Source: Magnaporthiopsis rhizophila
Lineage: Eukaryota; Ascomycota; Sordariomycetes; Magnaporthales; Magnaporthaceae
Assembly: GCA_003049465.1 (NCBI GenBank)
Contig: PYSS01000044.1
Location: 1-64,000, forward strand
Direction: 5' to 3'
Length of the DNA: 64,000 nt
Below the pieces are notes generated by a model. The model was not told the origin of the DNA. It made no database searches and saw only the letters and a list, made by a program, of their open reading frames with translations. A program made the translations under genes and the position numbers. This document shows positions 21,004-31,383 of this stretch, one piece after another; position 1 is the first letter of the stretch; every line of letters starts with the position of its first letter.

Positions 21004-22656
21004 CTACGCAGGGCAGGTCCAGCTCGCGGAGCTATTCACGTTACCGCCCCGGTACTGGGCGCGGCGGTCAAACAGACACACGGGCCGCTGCCAGAACGGG
21101 AAGGCAGTGAAGGACGACGTCACGATCTGCGACGGCCCCTGCGAGCTGGGCGTCTCTACCCAGTCCATCAGTGCCACGAGCGCGTTGGTCTCCTTGGTGT
21201 AGAGCAGGTTGTCGGGCACCTCACGCACGTTGATGGGGTTCTGGTTGGCGCCGCCGAGCCACCAGGGCGACTCGTTTCGCGGCTGGCTGAAGAAGCAGTG
21301 CTCCATGGCGGGGATTTTGAAGTAGCGGAAGAAGTCGGTAATATTTCCGCCGCCGCCGGTCAGCTCGCGCTGCGCACGACGGTACAGGTCATCGCTCGAC
21401 CCGGGCGGGATGACGGCGTCCGCCAGGCCGTGGTACATGATGATTTTGCCCCCACGGCGCCCGAAGGTCGCCATGGCGGAGATGTTGTCTGCCGTCACGT
21501 TGCCCGGATCCTGGCGCTCGGAAACCAAACCGATGCGGTCGTCGTACACGGTCCAGTTGATGCCCGGCGGGTTGAGCGGGTCGCTGCGGTTGAGGAAGTG
21601 CAGCTGGTACTGGATGTCGAAGAAGTCGATGGCAAAGTCGGACGTGAACACCCCCCAACCCCGTTCGCTGCCGGGTAGCAAGGCACCTGGGAAAAACACG
21701 CGGCCGTCGATGGTGTAGTTTGCGTACATCATTTTCGCGATGTTGATGTGGCTCTGTGTAAGACATGCCGGGGGCGACTGACCGTTGGCGCAGAGAAGCG
21801 AGTCGACGTTGGGACGGCAGGCCTCGGGCCGCATGATGATGCTGTCGCGCGGGTCATTGGGCTCCGTGGTGGTGTCGCAGGTGCTGACGGACAGGTTGTA
21901 CAGCAGATCAAACTGCCATGGCTTGTTGAGCCGGTCCGCGTCCGTCAGGTTCACCTGCCACGACCCGACCTTGGCCACCCACGGCAGGTAGTGCTTGTGG
22001 TCCCAGGCGGGGGCGCCGATCAGCACACCGTCGAAGACTTCCGGCCGGTTCTGCACCTGTTTCAACCCCTGCCGCCCGCCCGTCGAGCAGCCCATGTAGT
22101 AGGAGCGCCCCAGGGTCGGGATCTGGTAGTAGTCGCGCGTCATGTTCTTGCCGATGTCGACCGAGAAGTCGAGCGACCGGGTCGCAAAGTCGACGAGCTT
22201 GTCGCGGTCCTCGGCCCACGTGAGGTCGTTCGGCATGCCGATGAACTCGGCGTGGCCCGTGTCGGTCGACACGGTGGCGAAGCCGCGCGCGGAGCCGTAG
22301 ATGAGGTCGACGTACGTGATGTTGGGTATGTAGGCGCCGTTGCCCACGGCCAGGAACCGCCGGTTGTTGGCCGTCCACGCCGGCTGGTCGGGCAGCCCGA
22401 GACCGAAGGCGAAGGTGCTGTTGGACCCCGTCGGCCTGACCGACACCTCGACGTAGCAGATGGGCAGGTTGGACCCGGGCGCGCTGATGAGGGTGGGGCC
22501 GTGCCGGATGGTCGCGATGGACGATGGCCAGGTGGTGGAGTTGGTGAATGAGGCGGCGACGCAGCGGTCGGCCTGCCGGCCCTGGAGGGCGGCGGCTGGC
22601 GAAGCCATGGCGGCTGCGGCCGAGGCCACGAGGGCGAAGACGATTGCAGACACCAT
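21004..22656 (-). CDS. Secreted tannase / feruloyl esterase family hydrolase
   Basis: A single exon of 550 aa. I chose the ATG at 22656 because it opens a good signal peptide (MVSAIVFALVASAAAAMA) and lies 118 bp downstream of a TATA box. An in-frame ATG at 22734 would add 26 residues of leader-like text. The family CS-D-HC signature is complete: Cys190-Ser191 in YYMGCSTGGRQG, Asp413 in GLADAVIPP, and His453-Cys454 in MEHCFF. The catalytic triad is thus S191/D413/H453, with the two cysteines adjacent to Ser and His positioned for the family disulfide. Many N-glycosylation sequons are present. The substrate is either gallate esters or feruloyl esters on arabinoxylan; sequence alone does not decide. 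The next gene upstream, on the same strand, is a xylanase, which favours a feruloyl-esterase role. Confidence 0.92.
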   Translation of the reverse strand: MVSAIVFALVASAAAAMASPAAALQGRQADRCVAASFTNSTTWPSSIATIRHGPTLISAPGSNLPICYVEVSVRPTGSNSTFAFGLGLPDQPAWTANNRRFLAVGNGAYIPNITYVDLIYGSARGFATVSTDTGHAEFIGMPNDLTWAEDRDKLVDFATRSLDFSVDIGKNMTRDYYQIPTLGRSYYMGCSTGGRQGLKQVQNRPEVFDGVLIGAPAWDHKHYLPWVAKVGSWQVNLTDADRLNKPWQFDLLYNLSVSTCDTTTEPNDPRDSIIMRPEACRPNVDSLLCANGQSPPACLTQSHINIAKMMYANYTIDGRVFFPGALLPGSERGWGVFTSDFAIDFFDIQYQLHFLNRSDPLNPPGINWTVYDDRIGLVSERQDPGNVTADNISAMATFGRRGGKIIMYHGLADAVIPPGSSDDLYRRAQRELTGGGGNITDFFRYFKIPAMEHCFFSQPRNESPWWLGGANQNPINVREVPDNLLYTKETNALVALMDWVETPSSQGPSQIVTSSFTAFPFWQRPVCLFDRRAQYRGGNVNSSASWTCPA

Positions 22657-22768
22657 GATCGAGTTGATAGACTGGGGAAAGAATGAGCAGGATCCTGTGA
22701 CCCTTGTGGCGAGTGCGATGCCTCTGCTGAACACAATCTTGAACTTTTCCGACGGTTCCCATCAGGTC

Positions 22769-22774
22769 TTTATA
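22769..22774 (-). promoter_or_regulatory. TATA box of the tannase/esterase gene
   Basis: The minus strand reads TCTATAAAGACCT around this position, 118 bp before the chosen ATG. The same 13 bases occur at the xylanase promoter. Confidence 0.75.
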
Positions 22775-23634
22775 GACTAGTGCCCCCCTCCCTCGACTAC
22801 CCTAACGACGTCCTCCCGTCATTGCCCTTGACGTCACGTCGGCATAATTACGGCCGTGTCGTGATGTGATGCTCTCACCACCACAAGGATCCCATTTGTG
22901 ACAGCCCGCCTGGACGGTGTGGCAGACCTGTACTGCGAGTATGGGTGGCCTCTCACCTTGCCCGCTTTGGGTGAAACAAGGCATAGAAATGCTGTTCTGG
23001 AACGTGGTTCGGAAGGATGCAGGGCTGACATTTGCTGACATAGCCGCCATCCCCACGCCGCTCCCTGGCAGAAGAAGACCACGAGGCTGCTAAAGCCGCT
23101 CTTCCACGCCTCGGAAGGCTCGCATTGCGCTCGCTCTGCAGGATCAGAACAGAAATCACATTCTCATGCGAAAAAAAAAAAAAAAAAAAGCGCTGGAGGG
23201 TATATGAGGCATGAAGTCTGCATCAAGCCATGATCACAAGACGTGAATTGGGATGCGGTTCCAGTTGTTCTCAGAGTTTGGTTCTGGGATTGGTGCTGAC
23301 CAGACGTGTCATAGTGGGTTGATGCGCTTGTATGCGATGTTGGACGGAAACGGCAAACGGATGCGACGGGGATGGGCGTGAGATTTGTCACCGGCTCATC
23401 GGGTCGTCGTCCACCTGTGCTGCTTTTGTGCAAGAAAACCGGCCCCAAGACGCGGGGATAAGCACTAAGTCTTCCAAGGAGACTTTTGACGTCGATGCAA
23501 GCCCCTGACGTAGCGGAGATTCCATCCCGGCATGATTCAGTGGAAGCAAAGGCTTGTTGATGCTTATGTACGGCATAATTGCGGACAAAATATGTACAGG
23601 AAAAAGGCTAGCGTCGGGCGAAAGCTCAGGATAC
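22775..23634. other. Esterase upstream region / xylanase 3' flank
   Basis: No gene was seen. A poly-A run lies at about 23169-23190. This is the interval between two same-strand secreted-enzyme genes, so activator sites for the esterase should lie in its left part. Confidence 0.5.
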
Positions 23635-24883
23635 TCAAGCCTCTACGTCTTTGGTCAAAGCCTTTACGGCCCTGGCCTTCCTGACCTGCCTGGCCCTCCT
23701 CGAATGCCCTCTGCGGTCTTGCCGACCCGCGTTCTGCCCAGCCGCGCCGCCCTGCCCGGCCGCAGCCAGGACATCGCGAACCTTGTTATACGCAGGCTTT
23801 GGATTATTATTAACATCAAGCAGCGTAGCGGCGCCCTGTCCCGGGAACACGGATGGGATCCACGAGTGCGCGTCGCTCGCGCCCCAGACGGTGATGCCGA
23901 CGCAGCGCTTCACGGCCAGACACGCGCCCACAATGTTGCCGTAGTCGTCCGCCTGCTGCTGCAGCGCGCGGGCGTTGGGCGGCAGGCTGGAGTGGCGCAC
24001 GTCGACCTCGGTGTAGGCGACATCGACGCCCTTTGCCACGAACGAGTTCAGCACCGCCGCCAGCTGGTCGCGGGAACCCGTCTGGCCGACGATGAAGTGG
24101 CCCTGCAGGCCCACGCCGTCTATGCGTGCGCCTCCGCGCTTGATGATGTCGACGATTTTGAGCGCCTGCTGCTGCTTGTTCCCCTGCTGCTCGATATTGT
24201 AGTCATTGTAAAACAGCCGAGTTCCGGGGTCTGCAGCGGCGGCGGCCTTGAAGGCGATGGGCAGGTAGTCGGTGCCCAGGATGCGGTAGAAGACCGAGTT
24301 GCGGAAGTTGCCGTTGTCCTCGAGCGCCTCGTTGACCACGTCCCAGGCGTAGCACTGGCCCTTGTAGTGGCCGACGACGTTGCTGACGTGCGTGTTGATG
24401 ACGCGCGTGAGGGAGTCGCGGTTCCAGTTGCCCGACTCGACTGCGTGGTGACTCCGGTCAGCTAAATAGTACAAAAGGCGAAACCGAACAGTGACGAAAA
24501 GAAGGCATACCCCATGACGGAAGCTGGTTGTGCCAGACCAACGTGTGGCAGCGCACTATCTGCTGCCCGTTGGACTTGGCAAAGTTGACAATCTCGTCGG
24601 CCTGGCGGTAATCGAATTTTCCTTGGTTGGGCTCGGTGAACTGCCATTTTTGCGTGTTGCCGACCGTGACCTGGCCAAAGTCGAACTTGTTGCCCAGGAT
24701 GGTCTTGTAGGTGTTGTCTTTGATCTCAGGGTTGTCGACGGCGGTGCCGAAGTAGAGCTTCCCGGCCGCCTTGGCCAGCTCGTGCAGCCTGCCGTTGGGC
24801 ACGGCGGCCACGACGCCGGGTCCCGACGCCGCTAAAAGTCCGGCCAGGACGGCACGGACTGACAAGTGGTTTTCGGGTGCCAT
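23635..24883 (-). CDS. GH10 endo-1,4-beta-xylanase, secreted
   Basis: Exons are 24883-24511 and 24440-23635 (minus strand), giving 392 aa. The 70-bp intron (GTATGC donor, CTGAC branch, CGCAG acceptor) restores LVWHNQLPSW-VESGNWNR, a GH10 hallmark. The N-terminal hydrophobic segment (about residues 9-27) is a signal peptide. The catalytic acid/base is E162 in WDVVNEAL and the nucleophile is E269 in YTEVDVR. Other family motifs are RCHTLVWHNQ, FYNDYN and GVGLQGHF. There is no CBM1; instead the protein ends with an unusual Arg/Lys-rich tail (about 45 residues, including RQDRRGHSRRARQVRKARA). It hydrolyses xylan backbones and is expected to act with the neighbouring esterase. Confidence 0.96.
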
Positions 24884-25054
24884 TTTTATTTTTTTTCTCT
24901 CTTTTTCTTTCTTTCTTTCCTTATGAATGATCGTGGTTACGGTGAAAAAGGGAGACCGAAGTTGGGAAATAAAGAGAACGAAAGCTGCCGGTTGGGCATG
25001 GGAGATGCAAGATCTGCCAAGGCCGTCAAGTTCAACAGAAGGACTGGGAAGGTC

Positions 25055-25060
25055 TTTATA
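25055..25060 (-). promoter_or_regulatory. TATA box of the xylanase gene, inside a 16-bp palindrome
   Basis: The minus strand reads AGGTCTATAAAGACCT, a perfect inverted repeat of AGGTCT around ATAA, 177 bp before the ATG. It shares 13 bases with the esterase TATA region. Confidence 0.75.
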
Positions 25061-25077
25061 GACCTCCCTTTTCGCAC

Positions 25078-25089
25078 CTAGCCATAGCC
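25078..25089 (-). promoter_or_regulatory. Candidate XlnR/XYR1 sites
   Basis: On the minus strand GGCTAT is followed immediately by GGCTAG, about 20 bp upstream of the TATA box. GGCTAR is the known core for the xylanase activator XlnR/XYR1, so the second box fits it fully. A GCGGGG sequence (CreA-like SYGGGG) lies a few bases further upstream. These assignments rest on motif match only. Confidence 0.45.
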
Positions 25090-27384
25090 GCAGCTGCGGG
25101 GAAAAAAAGACGTTTTGGGCGCCGGCGACTATTCCGAGAAATGCTGCACCCGCGTGGCATCCTGGAGTCCATCATCATGCGACACCTAGGTGGCGCCCCT
25201 TCTCTCGGCGGCGGGGGCCCCTTTCCTGGAGCGGGTAAAAGCTGGGGTGGTGCAGTGCAACCTTTCGGAGCCGGGCCTCCTGTCTGGAAACAAACGCCAG
25301 AGAGTCGGGGTCTCTGAGGCGCCAGCGCGGAGGAGAAGCCACTGCCTCAGCTATAGACAAATACCGGGCCGCATCGGCAATGCCGTCTCCGGGATGCCAG
25401 AAGGGGCAACCCCACTGGCGGCAGTGCCCAGATTCAGCGTTTAGGTCCCTGCACGTTGCCCCATTAGACGTGGGGTTGCGGTGCCTTTGCCCGTGTCCAT
25501 ACGTAAAAATATCGCACCAACAGGGGCTCACGCGCGGGAAGCGGTCTCCGTTCCTAGAAAAGACGGGAGCTTCGACCAACATCAGACTGCGCCACAGTGG
25601 TTGGCAGGTTGAGCCATGTGCCACCGTCGCCGTTGCTTAACAGCTAGATGTCGCGTAGAGAATGCTGCATGCGGGAAAGTATCGTTCCCAAAATACCGAG
25701 GCCTTGCGGCAGCCAGCGTTGGGTGCGCCTTCAAAGTTGGCCGACGGTGAGTTGGTCGGATCTAGGTTGCGAAACTAGAAAGGATAAATGGCGGAAAAGG
25801 GAAAACCCAAGTTGGGTGAGTACCTCGGCACTCGAGTGTGGTCAAGAAATGACGGGGTGATCGTCATGCTCTGCATCTGCAGTGTTGTTTCAATAGCAAG
25901 TCGCTCACAAGGAACCACCATGCTCTATTTCCAGTCTTCTCGAATAAGAGGCATTCGCACCGGCAGCGGAAATGGGCCGACGTTTGGCTGGTGGGGCTGG
26001 CATTCAGCACGTAGGGAGAGGGTTTGCTGATCAAATAACAACATGAATGTGCACAGCCAAGACCCGACCAAATTCGAGGCCTATGATCCTGCCAGTCCGA
26101 GGCCGTCGTTACACCTAGAACGGCTGGTGTATCGGCGCTGTTTGTCATGCTGAGCCAGATCCGACAGAAAGGTTCACGGCGTGACGGCGACGGCGACATG
26201 GAGCGAACAAAGCGCACGTCTGCCTGACTCGGAGATGTGCCTGCTGTCCAACTGACCTCTGTCAGGGCTGTCACACAGACCTGGAATGCCTTTTCGGCTT
26301 CGGTGTCCCGCTCGATCCCCACCTCGATCTTGATCCGAGGACGTGTCAACTCTGCGTGCGTAGCGCGGGAAAATCGGCTGGGTTAGCTGGAGCAACCATG
26401 GTCATGCCTTTGCCTCTTTGCCCAGCATTTCCCGGCCTCGCCGTGGACGATTCCCAGCCGCGGCTGGCGAGATTTGGCACTTGGCCCCTCTGCTCACGCC
26501 GCTTCGTGTCCAACTCGGCTGCAATCTGTTGGGGGCCGTGCAGATGCAGTACCACGTCCCCGAGAGATGAACCGTGGGGTCGCTACCCGGCAACCAACAC
26601 CACGCCCGGATGTCTTGGAAAGATGATGTCTAATTGTTTTTTGAGAGGCATCTTGTACTAGGTCGGTCGGTATTCACTGTCTTCCCTTCTGGCGATTGTT
26701 GGAGCGTTCTTTTGGCGGGGCCCCACACAGCTGAGGTGGAGTGTGCCGTGCATATTTGATGGAGATATGGAGAGCGGCATAGGCGACGCACATATGCAAG
26801 TGATATTACCAGCCCCAGGCACCAGCTGTCATGGGTACGGCGAGCGGGAGCAGCCAGCGGGGAAGATCTAATGCTAGTGATATGGCGTCGGGAGGATATA
26901 ATGGAAATCAATTAAAACATATACAAGGCACAATTGGCCCAGGTTGATCTATCCGTTTGTGCACATCTCCCTTTGGTGGGGTTTGTGCGACTGTTTACGA
27001 ACACGCTTAGCATCATGCCAGGGGTCCTCTTGTACCTTTCTCACATTCCGCCTGCAGGCGCCACCGTAAAAAGTTACAGAAATCGCTCCTGGATGGTACA
27101 TGTACCTCTCGTCTGCATTCTTGGGCCACCCGCCCCACCCAGGGGCTGTTGCCGTGAAACGACATGAATCGAATATAATAATAAACCCCTGCATCAATGC
27201 CATCGCACCCCCTGGTTGAACTGACTGCGGGCACCACGTGATGGTCGTTTCGTTCCCGTTCGGTTGGATTTCCCCTCGGGGCCTTCCTTCGCCCGTCATT
27301 TTCTACAGATTCTTTGTCGGCCGGCTCGACATCACCAGTGTCACCCAAAAACTTTCCTGTTTTAGGCAGGCAAACAAACACGCC
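25090..27384. other. Intergenic interval
   Basis: No convincing gene. A minus-strand frame near 26350-26255 (RPRIKIEVGIERDTEAEKAF then QVCVTALTE, followed by a GTCAGT donor-like site) reads like a small exon, but no partners were found. TATA-like AT-rich sequence lies at about 27165-27185. A TTTTAGGCAG at 27359-27368 before the next ATG may be the acceptor of a 5'-UTR intron. Confidence 0.4.
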
Positions 27385-29031
27385 ATGTTCAGCAAGCGGA
27401 AGAGCCTCGACTGGACGATCCAGCGGCAGCCGGCGGCTCCCTCCTTCAGGGAGAGGCTGTCGGGCTTCGTCCGGCTCGGCCATGGATTGGCCAGGAAGCC
27501 AACCTTCTCGCTGCTCCGAGAGCAGCAGCCGCCGCCGCCGCCTAACTACCGACAGTCGCTGGACGTGGACGAGATGATGGAGATCCCCCGGTACTCGGCC
27601 GCCCTGCCGCACATCCAGGTCAAGGACTTTGGCACCTCGCGCCTCGAGATTGACCTGCAGAGCCTCGAGGCCTTTCGTGACCTCGTGCCGCCGCCGCAAC
27701 AGCGTGTCAAGACGCCCGAGACGCCCAAGAAGGGCTCGCCGTCCAAGAAGAAGCCGACGACTACGCCCATCGCCGACATGTTTGCCAAAAGGGCGCCCGT
27801 CTCGCCCGTGGCCATGCCTTCGCTCACCAAATCGACCCCGACGCTCCTCATCGGGGCGGCGGAGCAGCCCGGCGGCGACCTCGGCCGGTCTGGCTCGTTA
27901 AAGACACCCGCAGCCGATTCCGTCATCAGTCCTTCCGCCACCACCGACGCAGGCCGCCGCAGCCGGGCCCCGTCGCGCTCGGCGCCACACGGGACGAACG
28001 CCTCTATCGTGACGGTGGAGATCGTCGACTCCAGCCAGGGCCCGGTCCAGCCGCACACGCCGAGGCCGTGGCCACCGCCCGAGACCCCGCGCACCACAGC
28101 CGCCACCACATCCGTCTGGAGCACCGCCTCGGACCCGAAACAGCCCGTGGGGCCTCGCCGGGCGGCGGCCGCCGCCGCCGTTACGTCGGAAACCATCGTC
28201 ATCTCGGGCCCCATCGCGCGGTCCCGCCAGAACTCGACCGCCGCCACCGACCGGCAGCCGTTGCCGCAAGCGCAGCGTCCGCCGAGCGCAGACAAGCGCC
28301 ACTCGACGCCCGCGCGGCTTCCGCCGTCCCTCACCATCTCCACGGCCCCCGCAACCGACTCGCAGCAGCAGCAGCCGCCTTTGGACGGCAGCAGCACCAG
28401 CGTCCCGCCCGAGCGGCGCCGGCGGTCCTGGCAACCGGCATCCGTGGCGGGGACGCCGCGGTCATCCGGTCCACCATCGGCATCGGCGCCCTGGCGCAGC
28501 CTCGAGGGCGGCTCCTCCTCCTCCTCGTCTACCGCGTCCGCCCGACGGCCGTCTGCGCGCCTGGACTCGAACCGGCTCGCGTGGCTGCGGGACCTGGAAG
28601 GCGGCAGGAAGCAGTCGGCCACCAACAGCGACCTGCCCGTGCTCAAGAAGATGCAGGGCAGCGTGGCCGACAAGCTGGCCCGGTTCGAGCGCCAAGGGCA
28701 GCAGCAGCAGCAGCAGCAGTCGCTGCCGCCGCAGCCGATCCCGCTCAGCCGGTCCGGCTCGACGCGGAGCCGGACGTCGTCGGTGACGGCCGACACCCTC
28801 ATGTCGACCTCGTACGGCGGCAGCGGCGGCGCCGGCACCACGACCACGGCCCGCTCGTCCATCGACAGCCACCGCGCCTCGTCCGTCTTCTCGCACTACG
28901 ACGACTCGTTCCGCGAGAAGATGGAGCGCCTGACCGCCAACGCGAGCCAAAAGGTCGAGGACCAGGGCAAGCCCGACACGACCAAGATCGCGTCGACGTT
29001 TGTGGCGGTCGAGAGGGGGAGCATGCACTGA
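27385..29031 (+). CDS. Conserved-looking intrinsically disordered protein
   Basis: A single frame of 548 aa. The ATG at 27385 (CGCCATGTTC) was chosen over non-ATG extension upstream. A short ordered N-terminus (residues 1-85: MFSKRKSLDWTIQR, RERLSGFVRLG, DEMMEIPRYSAALPHIQVKD) precedes a very long Ser/Pro/Thr/Ala-rich disordered region with poly-Ala and poly-Gln tracts and many SP/TP sites. Two ordered islands follow: RLAWLRDLEGGRKQS-type text near residue 394 and a C-terminal helical segment (SHYDDSFREKMERLTANAS) near residue 510. There is no enzymatic domain. It may be a phosphorylated scaffold or polarity-type protein, but the family is not named here. Antisense frames over this gene are composition artefacts. 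Confidence 0.8.
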   Translation: MFSKRKSLDWTIQRQPAAPSFRERLSGFVRLGHGLARKPTFSLLREQQPPPPPNYRQSLDVDEMMEIPRYSAALPHIQVKDFGTSRLEIDLQSLEAFRDLVPPPQQRVKTPETPKKGSPSKKKPTTTPIADMFAKRAPVSPVAMPSLTKSTPTLLIGAAEQPGGDLGRSGSLKTPAADSVISPSATTDAGRRSRAPSRSAPHGTNASIVTVEIVDSSQGPVQPHTPRPWPPPETPRTTAATTSVWSTASDPKQPVGPRRAAAAAAVTSETIVISGPIARSRQNSTAATDRQPLPQAQRPPSADKRHSTPARLPPSLTISTAPATDSQQQQPPLDGSSTSVPPERRRRSWQPASVAGTPRSSGPPSASAPWRSLEGGSSSSSSTASARRPSARLDSNRLAWLRDLEGGRKQSATNSDLPVLKKMQGSVADKLARFERQGQQQQQQQSLPPQPIPLSRSGSTRSRTSSVTADTLMSTSYGGSGGAGTTTTARSSIDSHRASSVFSHYDDSFREKMERLTANASQKVEDQGKPDTTKIASTFVAVERGSMH

Positions 29032-29474
29032 CGAAGACAAGGCAAGGTAGGTGGAATTGTGTTTTGATTATGTATTTCGTATTGTTGTTGTTTGTTGTTC
29101 CTTGTCACCATCATCATTCCCGGCGGCGATCGTCTTGCCTTTTGCATACAACTCGTGGTTGTTTTTTTTTGGTTTTTTTATTTTTATTTTATTTAGCACA
29201 GCAAAGGCGTTATGGACGGTTTAATAAGCGCGTTAGAATTAGCACCCGCACCAGCATACTAAATTGGATTTTTTTCTTTCTGTCGCTTGTTGGTATTTTC
29301 CTTTCGAGAGCCTCGTTACATCGTCATTTTTAATCCTCGACGGCATCTGCAACCCAGCGCCGTAATACCAAACAACGTGTGTCTACAAGACAAGCTGGGC
29401 AACTGTCACGGCGATATTACCACTAGGCGGCACACGGTCAGAAGTTATTCATGCGTCACGGCCTATGGTACATC
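29032..29474. other. Tail-to-tail 3' UTR interval
   Basis: This holds the 3' ends of the convergent genes at 27385 (plus) and 29475 (minus). It is T-rich from 29160 to 29200 and has no frame of note. Confidence 0.6.
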
Positions 29475-31383
29475 CTAGACACACAGGTTAAACCTGCCAA
29501 CACTAGGATCATGATCCGACACCATCTCGGCCGTGTTCTGCCACGTGTTGACGTGCAGGTGCTCAAACTCGGCCCGCTTCCCCAGCGCCGGGCTGACAAA
29601 GGTATGGTCGAGCTCCTGCGTGCTCATGTCAAAAACGTACGAGTACCGCTCCTCAGCCGGGATGCCCACCACGGCGTCCAGGTCCAGCAAGCCCGACGAG
29701 TTCATAAACGCCTGCAGCGGCGCCACGGGCACGAACTCGTTGAAGTCGCCCGCTGCGATGATGCGCGCGTCGGCGTCTTGGGCCAGAATCTGCGCTATGA
29801 AGTCCTGTGGGAGAAGTCAGAGGGTTCGTTTATCAGGCACGCAAAGAGATGCAAATACTGAAAAGAATAGAACTTACAGCAGTCACCTCCGCCTGCTGCA
29901 TCCGCTTCGCCACAGCCCCATTCTCAGGCGTCCGCGGATCCCCGTGCATGGACGAGCTGCCGCCCTTGGAGCTAAAGTGCACATTGACGGTAAAAAACAC
30001 CTTGCCGTCGCCCTTGAGCGCCGTCCACGCCGCCGCCACCGGCTTGCGCGTCGCCTCCCACGCGCCGCTGGCCGGGTCGACGCGGCCCGGGTTCAAAGTC
30101 AGCCCCTTGCCCCCCGGCAGCACCTCGGTCCTGCCGTTGGCACCACCGCTGCCGCCGCCGCCGGCCAGTGCCAGCACGTCGGGCTTGTACAGGTACGCGG
30201 GGCGGATGTTACCACCCGGCTGGCCGCCGTCCTGGTTGTCGACGGGATCGACGGCGGCCCAGGCGTACTTGACGGCGCCGCCGCTGAGCTTCTCGACGGC
30301 AGACGCCAAAGTGATGAGGGTGAGGTTTGCGCTGACGGTGCCGTCGTTGGCGGCGCAGCTGTCGTCCTGGATCTCCTGCAAGAACACGAGGTCGGGCGTG
30401 CGCAGGTGGTCGACCAGCTGCGCGGCGACGCGCGGCATGTGCGCCGAGGTCGGGCACAGGTTCTCGACGTTGAAGACGGCAACGGTGACGCCGCGGCAGT
30501 CGCCCGTCGAGTTGAGGGCCGTGGGGTGCGGGTCGTAAGGAACGCGGGTGGTGACCTGGACGGCCGTGAGCGGCAGGATGCGGTAGAAGCCAAAGGAGTA
30601 GGTGACGACGCCCGTGATGTCGGCCAGCCGGTCGCCCAGCTTGGTGTCCCGCGGGTTGGACGTGCCGTCGAGCGGGGTGCCGACGAGGATGGCCTCGGGG
30701 TTGTTGTCGGCCGCCGTCATGGTGAGCCCCCCGCGCGAGTTGCGGCCCGTGGCCGGCCAGTCGCCCACGACCCAGTGGTCGCCGTACCTGTTGGGCCGGT
30801 TGAGCGACGTCGGGGCGCGCACCGTCACCAGCTGGCCGTTGAGGCTCTCCCAAAAGTCCAGGCCGTACTTGGACGGATCCAGGACCGGGTTCTTGTCCGA
30901 GAGGAGCGCCGCGGCGTTGGGCATGCCGAACACGTCGCCGCCGTCTAGGGACGAGTACTGCTCCGTCGGCGGTTTTGGGGTGTCGACGCCCACGACGAGC
31001 GGCGCCGCCGGGTTGCCCGACGAGAGCACGCGCACGTTCCTGGGCGCCGTCACCTCGGTCAGGTACAGGTGCTTGGCATCGGAGCGGTACTCGAGCACGC
31101 GCCCGTCGACGGCGATCAGATCGCCGACCTTGAGGCTGGAGCCGATGTTGCGGTCGAAAACATATATGGCCTCGGACGTCAGCGGGCTGTCGTCAGGGCG
31201 GTCGGACCGGATCCAGAGGCCGCTGGGGCCCTTGGCCAGCACGACGCCCGAGACGTTGGTGACGGCCTGATCCTTGAACGGCGACACGAAGCGGTTGCCG
31301 TTGATCTCGGCGATGCTTTGGGCCAGCGAGGGGATGGCCACGGCGGCCAGCAGGGCCAGGGCGGCGGAGGGTAGCGACAGCAT
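29475..31383 (-). CDS. Secreted endonuclease/exonuclease/phosphatase-fold nuclease
   Basis: Exons are 31383-29878 and 29804-29475 (minus), giving 611 aa. The 73-bp intron has a GTAAGT donor and a CCACAG acceptor, phase 0. Residues 1-21 (MLSLPSAALALLAAVAIPSLA) are a signal peptide. The N-terminal half (about 25-290) is an OB-like/beta region typical of the ExeM/NucH type of large extracellular nucleases. The EEP fold follows: VAVFNVENLCP (about 305), VFLQEIQDD (metal-binding Glu), VNVHFSSKGG, and after the intron AAGDFNEF and VSDHDPSVGRF (catalytic Asp/His). It is predicted to cleave extracellular DNA/RNA or phosphodiesters; the exact substrate is unknown. It is divergently arranged with the kinase gene. 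Confidence 0.9.

Noticed and set aside
21908..22762. Long minus and plus frames overlapping the esterase gene (for example 21748-22551 plus)
   Set aside because: They are Arg/Gly/Val-rich shadows caused by GC-rich codons of the real esterase frame.
27546..28862. 438-aa minus-strand frame opposite the disordered protein gene, and 28068-29333 plus in another frame
   Set aside because: Composition artefacts of a GC-rich Ser/Pro/Ala coding region; no domains.
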